Positions 21,438 through 27,669 of a DNA stretch of 27,669 nucleotides are shown here, piece after piece. Within the stretch, counting starts at the first letter, position 1. Each line of letters begins with the position of its first letter. The DNA is from Nitrospinae bacterium RIFCSPLOWO2_12_39_16 (GTDB taxonomy: Bacteria; Nitrospinota; Nitrospinia; UBA9942). The stretch spans positions 1 to 27,669 of the forward strand of contig MHDO01000117.1 in NCBI GenBank assembly GCA_001805005.1, written 5' to 3'. Made by a program: the position numbers and the translations under genes. The notes under the pieces are model-generated. The model searched no databases, was not told where the DNA came from, and saw nothing but the letters and a program-made list of their open reading frames with translations.

Positions 21438-22553
21438 ATGAAAATTGATGATTACAGGGATTCTGAATTAGTAAAAAAGATTACACGGCTTATTTCAAAA
21501 ACTACACCTTCCCGCAAGATTAAAATAATGCATGTCTGCGGAACTCATGAAAACTTTATTGGCAGATTTGGTTTAAGGTCTCTTCTCCCGGAAAATATTG
21601 AGCTTGTTGCAGGTCCTGGCTGTCCTGTTTGTGTCTGTCCGGCATCTGACATAAATACGGCAATAGAGATTGCATCAATGGATAATGTCATCCTTGCTAC
21701 ATTTGGGGATATGATAAGGGTTCCTTCAAGAATCAGCAGTGAAAATAATGAAAATGATTCTCTGCAGACAGCAAAATCAAGAGGTGCAGATGTAAGGATT
21801 ATTTACAGCCCTTTAGATGCCCAGAAGATAGCAGAAAAGAATCCTGACAAAAGGGTTGTATTTTTCTCTGTCGGATTTGAAACAACTGCAGCAGGTGTTG
21901 CATCACTCATATATAATAATCCGCCTGATAATTTCTCTATCTTATCATCTCACCGCCTGATACCCCCCTCAATGGAACTCCTTCTCGGCATAGGAGATAT
22001 ACAGATTGACGGATTTCTCCTCCCCGGCCATGTAACTACAGTTATCGGCATGAAGCCGTTTGAGATATTTCCTGAAGCATATCTTATGCCTACAGTATCT
22101 GCCGGCTTTGAGCCTCTGGATATATTATCGGCTGTGTTAAGCATAGTAGAACAGATAAAGGAAGGGAAGGCATCTCTAACAAATAAATATACAAGGGCAG
22201 TTAAGGAAGACGGCAATCCAAAGGCTATAAAAATAATGAGCAATGTCTTTGAAGAGGTATCTTCATACTGGAGGGGGATAGGAAGGATACCGAGGTCAGG
22301 ACTTAAATTAAGGGATAAATACTCAAAGTGGGACGCAAATAAAATATTTGATATAGAAAAGGGGGATAAAGATTTCTTTGATATTCACCCATCCTGCTCC
22401 TGCCACTTGGTCATGATAGGGAAGATATACCCGCCTGATTGTCCGCTCTTTGCAAAAAAGGCCTGCAACCCTGAAAATCCCTTCGGCCCCTGCATGGTCT
22501 CTATGGATGGGACATGCAGGGTATGGCACAGATACGGGGGAAAAACAAATTGA
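21438..22553 (+). CDS. hypD: Hydrogenase maturation protein HypD
   Basis: A 371-aa iron-sulfur scaffold protein on which, with HypC, the Fe(CN)2CO unit of [NiFe]-hydrogenases is built. The conserved cysteines are C34 in MHVCGTHE and C62/C65 in GPGCPVCVCP. The C-terminal cluster region has SCSC, PPDCPLF, KACNPENPFGPCMVSMDGTC and VWHRYG (last two given separately). Length is normal for the family. No hypA, B, C, E, F or hydrogenase structural gene is in the window, so hypD is isolated from the usual operon, at least downstream, where tRNA genes follow. A TAATTGA heptamer array starts immediately after its stop. Confidence 0.95.
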   Translation: MKIDDYRDSELVKKITRLISKTTPSRKIKIMHVCGTHENFIGRFGLRSLLPENIELVAGPGCPVCVCPASDINTAIEIASMDNVILATFGDMIRVPSRISSENNENDSLQTAKSRGADVRIIYSPLDAQKIAEKNPDKRVVFFSVGFETTAAGVASLIYNNPPDNFSILSSHRLIPPSMELLLGIGDIQIDGFLLPGHVTTVIGMKPFEIFPEAYLMPTVSAGFEPLDILSAVLSIVEQIKEGKASLTNKYTRAVKEDGNPKAIKIMSNVFEEVSSYWRGIGRIPRSGLKLRDKYSKWDANKIFDIEKGDKDFFDIHPSCSCHLVMIGKIYPPDCPLFAKKACNPENPFGPCMVSMDGTCRVWHRYGGKTN

Positions 22554-22581
22554 CAATTGATAATTGATAATTGATAATTGA
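22554..22581. repeat. TAATTGA heptamer array (four units)
   Basis: CAATTGA followed by TAATTGA three times, directly abutting the hypD TGA stop on the left and ending two bases before the tRNA-Ala gene. Only one arm of a possible palindrome is present. Confidence 0.9.
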
Positions 22582-22583
22582 AG

Positions 22584-22656
22584 GGGGCAGTAGCTCAGTT
22601 GGGAGAGCGTCTCGTTCGCAACGAGAAGGTCGGCGGTTCGATCCCGCTCTGCTCCA
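22584..22656 (+). tRNA. tRNA-Ala (anticodon CGC)
   Basis: A full cloverleaf of 73 nt. The acceptor stem GGGGCAG pairs with CTGCTCC and includes the G3-U70 wobble pair that marks alanine tRNAs. The D-arm is GCTCAGTTGGGAGAGC, and the anticodon stem-loop is TCTCG-TTCGCAA-CGAGA with anticodon CGC at 34-36. The T-arm is GGCGG-TTCGATC-CCGCT, and the discriminator base is A. The 3' CCA is not encoded (A then CTT). Confidence 0.95.
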
Positions 22657-22666
22657 CTTTTAAAGC

Positions 22667-22766
22667 AACCACAGATTTACACAGATTTTCACAGATAAAA
22701 GACTTTTTTATTAAATTAAATCTGTGTTTCTCCGTGTTCATCCGTGGTTAAATTATGTTTTTATTC
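22667..22766. repeat. Decamer palindromic repeat, copy G, between two tRNA genes
   Basis: The left arm AACCACAGATTTACACAGAT continues TTTCACAGAT as three 10-mers (22667-22696). The right arm AATCTGTGTTTCTCCGTGTT continues CATCCGTGGTT (22719-22749). The edge AAATTATGTTTTTATTC follows, ending two bases before tRNA-Val. Confidence 0.88.
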
Positions 22767-22768
22767 AT

Positions 22769-22843
22769 GGGCGGTTAACTCAGCGGTAGAGTGCTATCCT
22801 CACACGGTAGAAGTCACAGGTTCAAATCCTGTACCGCCCACCA
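22769..22843 (+). tRNA. tRNA-Val (anticodon CAC)
   Basis: A cloverleaf of 72 nt plus an encoded CCA (22841-22843). The acceptor GGGCGGT pairs with ACCGCCC. The D-arm is ACTCAGCGGTAGAGT, and the anticodon stem-loop is CTATC-CTCACAC-GGTAG with anticodon CAC. The T-arm is ACAGG-TTCAAAT-CCTGT, and the discriminator base is A. CCA is encoded here but not in the neighbouring tRNA-Ala. Confidence 0.93.
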
Positions 22844-22871
22844 TATAACTCCAAAAAACACTTTTAAAGAT

Positions 22872-25709
22872 TTATAGCCTTTTTGATTTCCTTATTCGTA
22901 GGGTTATTACAGTTATGATGGTAAAAAGGGATATCAAAAGAGCTCTTTTGGGGTATTTAATTCCATAAGTTGTGGATGTAAGTATCTGCCTTAAGACATA
23001 CCTCAAAATTTCATGCCCTCTTATGTAATCTGTAAGATGTGGAGATACCTTATAATATAAATTTACAAAGGCTTTACCAGGAGGATTTGTCAAAAGATAT
23101 TTATTTCTGAAATCTATCAGAACCTGAACATGAGGGTCTGAGTATGAGCCAAAGACAGCAGTGGCTATGAAACAGCCGCCGCCACCACCGCCGCCACTGC
23201 TTGAGGAGGTTTTTGTCGTGAAACTCCATGTATAATTAGATGCCATATTGTTTCCAGCACTATCCTTCACTCCTGTTGTAATTGCGGCTGTATATGTGAT
23301 GTTCGAGGCTAAATCAGCCGAAGGAGTGAAAGCAGCTGTCATAGTAGCGGAGTCATAGCTTACAGTTCCTGAAATAGCACTGCCATTTAAGGTAAAAGAA
23401 CTTGTATTAATAGTTGATGAATCCATTGCCTCTGAGAATGTGGCAGTGATGGATGTATTATTCGCTATGTCCTTAGCGTTATTATCCGGGCTTGTAGAAG
23501 ATATAGTGGGAGAAGCAGTATCCTTTGATAAAGAATTGCGGAATACCCCTTCACCCTGTGTTGATGCATATAATACTGTTCCATCAAAGGAAATGGCTAA
23601 GTCTTTTATTGCCCTTGTAGATAACCCCGACATTGCACTATCAGGAAATGGCGACCATGTTTCGCCACCATTAACAGATTTACATACCCCTGATGTCCAG
23701 TCCCCTGCATAGATAATTGATGTATTGTTTGGGTCAATGACAATGCCCCTTATAGATGGATTGCCAGAAGAGAATCCTGTGTTTTTTGGACCAGCCCATG
23801 TTGTCCCTCCATCCGTGGTTTTCCAGACACCGCCGTTTTCTTCACCGGCATATATAATCTGAGGGTCAGAGAAGTCAATAGCAAAAGAGCGAATATCTCT
23901 ATTCCCAAGGCTTGACAATTGAGTCCATGTATCTGCCCCATTTGTAGTCTTGAATACACCACTGGTAGTGGCAGCATAGACAACATCAGGGTTTGTAGAA
24001 TGGATAATTATTGCATTTATATTTTTACCGTCAATGATTGAAGCCTTTGCACTCCATGTTGCTCCACTGTCAATAGATTTATATATGGCAATACCTAAAG
24101 GAGGTGAGGAGTCTATTTTACTGCGATCCTTTGCTAATCCGGCATATACAATCTGCGGATTGGAAGGGGAAAAACTGAGTGCCTTAAATCCCTGCCTTTT
24201 GTTGGGATTACTTGCATCTGCAAAAGGGTGTCTCAAGACCTCAGCAAAATCATTTCCACCATCTGTGCTTCTTAAAATTCCACCTTGATGCTCGTCGGCT
24301 ATGAGTATAATATTTGCATTACCATATTTTTGTTTAATGGAATACCACTCCGCAAAACCTGCTGCACTGCCATTGGTTATACCTATCCAATCTTCACCAC
24401 TGTTAGTGCTTTTAAAAGGGCCGCTTCTTCCAATGGCATAGACAAGCGCGCTGTTTCCTAAGCTCACCTCCACATCATGAATCTCTGCACCTGTGTATCC
24501 CTTGCTCCATGATAACCATGTCTGTGCCCCATCTGTGGATTTGAAGATGCCGCCACCGTAGTTATTGGTATATAATGTGAGGGGGTTATCAGGGTCAACT
24601 ACCGCATCTATCGGAAACCCCGCCCTTATTCCAGCAGGACCCCAAACCTCTTCTGACATTTGATATGAGCCCCATGTATTCCCGCCGTCTTCACTGCGAT
24701 AAAAGGCAACGGCGCTTCCCGCATATATTATATTATGATTAGAGGGACTGAAATTTACCGTAGTCATAATATCGTTACCTATAACCTTTGTCCATGTATT
24801 ACCACTATCTGTTGTCTTGAATAATCCACTGACGATATTATTATCATATAAACCTGAACAGGCACCGTTGCCTGTGGCTGCAAATAGAATACCGGGATTT
24901 GAAGGGTGCATCCTCAAGCTACCCACATACAGGTCTGTCAGTCCATTATTAATCTGGCTCCATGTGCTGCCACCGTCTGTGCTCTTTAAGACACCAACAC
25001 CTCCACTGACCCCATTCGCACAATCAGAGTTGTATCCCTCCCTATCAAATATCCCTGTGGATGCATAGAGGATATTTGAGTTATCAGGATTTATGATAAG
25101 GTATCTCGCCAGGTTATCCCCTTGCCATATCTTTGTCCAGTTTTCACCTCCGTCTGTGGTCTTATATATCCTCCCCTTTACCCTTCTGAACTCCCTCCCC
25201 TGTATAGATGTGGTAACCTCTGCCATAACATAGACTATATTAGAGTTACCCTGCTGGATTGTGAAGCCGCGGAATACCAATTCATCTTCATCACCCTCTA
25301 AGCTTATGCCATTTACCCTCCTTGCCCATGTTGTGCCGCCATCATCTGTTCTAAACACACCAAAATTAACTCCAGCTACAAAAGTCCCTGCCCATATTCT
25401 ATTGGAATTATTGGGGTCAATAGTCAGAGAAAAGATAGGGACAGAATCTTTGGTTGAGCCGTCTTTAGTATCTATTCCAGAATTGCTCTTAAACCATGTT
25501 GCCCCTGCGTTCGTGCTTTTATTGACACCGCTATAGTTGTCTGTGACAAACATAATATTTTTATTAGCAGGGTCAATTCTCACATCATAGCCAAGTCCAC
25601 CCAATGGACCTCCGGTCTTCACCCATGATTCAAAAGAGTAGGCTGTTAGTGGAGAAAGCCACAAAAAGAGGAATATAACTTTTGATAAAAGAGATAGTCT
25701 TTTAAACAT
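22872..25709 (-). CDS. Exported Asp-box (BNR) repeat protein with Ig-like domain and CFI-box C-terminal anchor
   Basis: A 945-aa secreted or surface protein. A signal peptide (residues 1-25) is followed by about 700 residues holding 13 Asp-box motifs of the form (F/Y/L)K(S/T)TDGGxTW. This number suits two stacked seven-bladed beta-propellers, as in sortilin/VPS10- and GH74-type folds. An SbsA-like Ig domain (about 730-832: TSPDNNAKDI, TFSEAMDSSTI, YTWSFTT) follows, then Ser-Gly linker G839-845 and CFIATAVFGS (from C846). The region through SPHLTDYIRGHEILR, a hydrophobic helix (about 921-937) and basic tail RIRKSKRL fits the CFI-box-CTERM pattern of presumed sorting signals. No enzyme active site is assigned. 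It is 14 bp downstream of the multiheme cytochrome gene and probably in the same operon. Confidence 0.85.
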   Translation of the reverse strand: MFKRLSLLSKVIFLFLWLSPLTAYSFESWVKTGGPLGGLGYDVRIDPANKNIMFVTDNYSGVNKSTNAGATWFKSNSGIDTKDGSTKDSVPIFSLTIDPNNSNRIWAGTFVAGVNFGVFRTDDGGTTWARRVNGISLEGDEDELVFRGFTIQQGNSNIVYVMAEVTTSIQGREFRRVKGRIYKTTDGGENWTKIWQGDNLARYLIINPDNSNILYASTGIFDREGYNSDCANGVSGGVGVLKSTDGGSTWSQINNGLTDLYVGSLRMHPSNPGILFAATGNGACSGLYDNNIVSGLFKTTDSGNTWTKVIGNDIMTTVNFSPSNHNIIYAGSAVAFYRSEDGGNTWGSYQMSEEVWGPAGIRAGFPIDAVVDPDNPLTLYTNNYGGGIFKSTDGAQTWLSWSKGYTGAEIHDVEVSLGNSALVYAIGRSGPFKSTNSGEDWIGITNGSAAGFAEWYSIKQKYGNANIILIADEHQGGILRSTDGGNDFAEVLRHPFADASNPNKRQGFKALSFSPSNPQIVYAGLAKDRSKIDSSPPLGIAIYKSIDSGATWSAKASIIDGKNINAIIIHSTNPDVVYAATTSGVFKTTNGADTWTQLSSLGNRDIRSFAIDFSDPQIIYAGEENGGVWKTTDGGTTWAGPKNTGFSSGNPSIRGIVIDPNNTSIIYAGDWTSGVCKSVNGGETWSPFPDSAMSGLSTRAIKDLAISFDGTVLYASTQGEGVFRNSLSKDTASPTISSTSPDNNAKDIANNTSITATFSEAMDSSTINTSSFTLNGSAISGTVSYDSATMTAAFTPSADLASNITYTAAITTGVKDSAGNNMASNYTWSFTTKTSSSSGGGGGGGCFIATAVFGSYSDPHVQVLIDFRNKYLLTNPPGKAFVNLYYKVSPHLTDYIRGHEILRYVLRQILTSTTYGIKYPKRALLISLFTIITVITLRIRKSKRL

Positions 25710-25723
25710 TGTCTTCTTAAAAT

Positions 25724-27385
25724 TTAATTGCAGAGTTTAAAATCTTTCTTTGCAATTTCAAGGTCTTTTAATTGCCAGCCCTTGTCATCTATCCAAGGCT
25801 TAAATGCCCTGCGATAGATCACTCTTGACTTTACATTGATACAATCCTTTTCTGTGCCATTCAACTCAAATCTATAATGGGAAATATCTGTTCCCCTTGC
25901 GGGGATACGGTTATCTGATAGTATTACTGCCTGCCTCCAGTGCGGAATCGGAAACTTCACATTGGTATTGAATTCAGGGTATTTCCTTGAGGCATTAGCC
26001 AATACTTTTGCAAAACCTTTACCAGGAAGTCCTGCATAATTACCTTTCTCTATCAGACCAGCACCACCCCATTCAGGAACTACTGTGCCTCCGATGTATT
26101 TCAAATCTATTCCCCTGTTATCTTTTGCCTCCACCAGGAGAATCATGTTCCGCATAGGAACTCCGGTAGGGAAGTGATGACCTGCCTTCTCATTTGTTAG
26201 TCTTACAGTAGCGTCTATAATACTATTTCTCCTTTCCACTTGCAATTCCATTTTGATAGCATCTGATAAAAATTGTATATTACGGGAACCTGGATTATTA
26301 TGAGTCGCTATAGTCTTTGGGTCTCTCTTAACACCGCCTTTTTCAGGAGGGGCAAAGTGTGTGGTCTTCCCATCAGGTGGCATATGACAGTCCTGACACT
26401 CCTTCCCCTCCTTTGAATACGGGCTATTCAGCCATTCATCAAACTCAGAGTAGATGGGAACATCCCAGAATTTTGCACTATGACATGGGGCACAGAAAAG
26501 ACTCTTTTTGTATAAAGGTGAAAATGTATCAGGACCAGCTATGACATCATCGTAAGGTCCGTAGAAAATCTGCTCCCCCCGTGGTGGACGATTAAATTTA
26601 ATTGAGAGGACACCAGGATAACCGCCGTCAGGGTGCAATTCTACATCCTTAATCTTGTGGCAGAAGTCACAGAATATACCCTCTTTTCCAATACCAATAA
26701 CATTATTTAAGTCTGTTCCCCAAGGATTTGCAATTGACTGGGCAGGGGCATGACAGGTTGAACAGTTACCCTTTGAATTAGGAAAGTCTATTTTGAAGCC
26801 AGGGTAAACACCTGACTTGCCATTCATATCGGTCCCATTGTACATTGTCAGTAAGACAGGATTCCTCGCAGAATTAGAATGGGCATCCTCTCGCCATTGT
26901 GCAAATATGAATGATGAGTGACAATTTGAACAGTTATCTTTAAACCTGCTGTTGAATTTTTCATCTCTGGTGATAAATGCAATGATATTCCAGAAAACTA
27001 TATAAAACTTTTGGAAGAGGGTAGGAGGGTCTGGATGAATCCATTGGTAGTCCTTATTATCGTATAAAGGCACAGATTTAAGTTTGATTATCACATCTTT
27101 CTGTCCACTGATTAATTTTAGTCCACCATTAATATAGCCTTCTTTCCATGCTGTCAGGGTAATCTCTTTTGCCGGGGTCAGCTTTAAAGTAAAATTACCT
27201 TTTGAATCAGTCATCGTTTTAATATCAGTAGCCTGAGCCCTGACTATAGCGTATGAGACTGGGTTATTTCTCACATCAACAACAGACCCGTTAATTTGAT
27301 ATCCATAAGCACCAGTATCAAAAAAGAGGATAAAAACTAAATAGAAAATGGATAACTTTAATGCCTTCATGGTATCATCACACAA
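25724..27385 (-). CDS. Pentaheme c-type cytochrome with N-terminal carboxypeptidase-regulatory-like domain
   Basis: A 553-aa exported protein with a signal peptide (about residues 7-28). A beta-sandwich of the carboxypeptidase regulatory type (about 30-103: INGSVVDVRNNPVSYAIV, then TDSKGNFTLKL) comes first. Five heme motifs follow: CSNCH (152), CSTCH (208), CDFCH (239), CAPCH (298) and CQDCH (330). AGHHFPTGVPMRN near residue 410 is a motif often seen after the hemes in cytochrome c554-like proteins and may supply a distal His ligand. The ATG at 27385 is given, but the ATG at 27370 (MKALK...) makes a cleaner signal peptide; neither has a clear ribosome site. It lies 22 bp after mgtE and just before the Asp-box protein. 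A role in periplasmic or surface electron transfer is likely, substrate unknown. Confidence 0.87.
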   Translation of the reverse strand: MCDDTMKALKLSIFYLVFILFFDTGAYGYQINGSVVDVRNNPVSYAIVRAQATDIKTMTDSKGNFTLKLTPAKEITLTAWKEGYINGGLKLISGQKDVIIKLKSVPLYDNKDYQWIHPDPPTLFQKFYIVFWNIIAFITRDEKFNSRFKDNCSNCHSSFIFAQWREDAHSNSARNPVLLTMYNGTDMNGKSGVYPGFKIDFPNSKGNCSTCHAPAQSIANPWGTDLNNVIGIGKEGIFCDFCHKIKDVELHPDGGYPGVLSIKFNRPPRGEQIFYGPYDDVIAGPDTFSPLYKKSLFCAPCHSAKFWDVPIYSEFDEWLNSPYSKEGKECQDCHMPPDGKTTHFAPPEKGGVKRDPKTIATHNNPGSRNIQFLSDAIKMELQVERRNSIIDATVRLTNEKAGHHFPTGVPMRNMILLVEAKDNRGIDLKYIGGTVVPEWGGAGLIEKGNYAGLPGKGFAKVLANASRKYPEFNTNVKFPIPHWRQAVILSDNRIPARGTDISHYRFELNGTEKDCINVKSRVIYRRAFKPWIDDKGWQLKDLEIAKKDFKLCN

Positions 27386-27407
27386 CTACTGTTATAATAA
27401 TGTATAC

Positions 27408-27669
27408 TTAAATAAGGTATTTTATGAATAATGTGGCGAGACCTAAGAAGGAAAAGAAGCCGATACAATCTGTTAGAGTTGTAAGGAAGATTGATGAGGC
27501 AACGGCAGGGTCTATCTTGAGCCATTTTAAAACCAGCGGAATAATTATTCCAAAAAAGTTTGCAATGAATAGATTTACCATCATGGCAAGACCTAATACT
27601 ATCCCCAGCATATAGTTTCCCTTCCAGTAATATGCAATCAATGCCATTATTACCCCTGTAACGACACCG
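27408..27669 (-). CDS. mgtE: Magnesium transporter MgtE, C-terminal part only (gene continues past window end)
   Basis: The frame is open to the end of the window; GVVTGVI precedes the methionine at 27647. The sequence GIVLGLAMMVNLFIANFFG, then IPLVLKWLKIDPAVASSIF and LTTLTDCIGFFSFLGLATLF, is the last two to three helices of MgtE (PF01769). The Asp in TTLTDxIGF is the conserved pore magnesium-binding aspartate. The N-terminal, CBS and first pore helices lie outside the window. Confidence 0.93.
   Translation of the reverse strand, partial: GVVTGVIMALIAYYWKGNYMLGIVLGLAMMVNLFIANFFGIIIPLVLKWLKIDPAVASSIFLTTLTDCIGFFSFLGLATLFIKYLI

Noticed and set aside
1994..22750. Repeat arrays as CRISPR
   Set aside because: Units are 7 or 10 bp, contiguous and without unique spacers of constant length; no cas genes are present.

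Overview
The window is about 27.7 kb of AT-rich (low-40s % GC by eye) chromosomal DNA from a Gram-negative, probably anaerobic or microaerophilic bacterium. Supporting signs are a periplasmic amidase, several c-type cytochromes, large iron-sulfur membrane proteins, a hydrogenase maturation gene and an archaeal-like Mrp/Mbh ion-pump operon. The gene mix would fit Nitrospirota or former Deltaproteobacteria; this is inference, and no rRNA or marker gene here settles it. There is no phage, IS transposase or CRISPR array.

Layout. 1-4.6 kb (+ strand): end of a bifunctional-nuclease-family gene, a REC-GGDEF-GAF-like diguanylate cyclase, a TPR-AMIN-Amidase_3 cell-wall amidase and a TVP38/DedA-type membrane protein, which overlaps a convergent PiT phosphate transporter. 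5.7-13.3 kb (- strand): an eleven-gene, almost gap-free operon in the order mnhE-F-G, DUF4040/mbhD-like, mbhE-like, mnhB, mnhC, mnhD1, mnhD2, an unknown 85-aa protein, mnhD3. This matches the membrane arm of archaeal Mbh hydrogenase (mbhA-H) without any hydrogenase module and with two extra antiporter-like subunits. 13.5-15.4 kb: an MscS channel, a remnant of a glycerate 2-kinase C-terminus and a truncated sensor-type membrane protein carrying an inserted repeat. 15.4-20.6 kb (- strand): a redox cluster with a DUF362 protein, a NapH-NapG-like fusion, a bacterioferritin, a cytochrome b561-diheme cytochrome c (DHC) fusion and an SHP-like (DUF1924) monoheme cytochrome. 20.8-22.8 kb (+ strand): a DUF502 membrane protein, hypD, tRNA-Ala(CGC) and tRNA-Val(CAC). 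22.9-27.7 kb (- strand): the end of mgtE, a five-heme cytochrome, and a 13-Asp-box surface protein with a CFI-box-type C-terminus.

The most unusual feature is not a gene. A family of palindromic arrays, built from roughly 10-bp units (CACAGATT-like) or 7-bp units (AGAAGTC-, CAAAGCT- or TAATTGA-like), recurs at least eight times. The arrays start at or just after stop codons, and the decamer type has a conserved GAA(C/T)AAAAAC edge always facing the 3' end of the upstream gene. That edge supplies the last codons or the stop in several unrelated genes. One copy is nested inside another, and one heptamer array appears to encode the signal peptide of the amidase.

The redox cluster and the pentaheme cytochrome suggest periplasmic electron transfer from the quinone pool, while the Mrp-like operon handles Na+/H+ exchange. 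Their coupling is not shown by the sequence.
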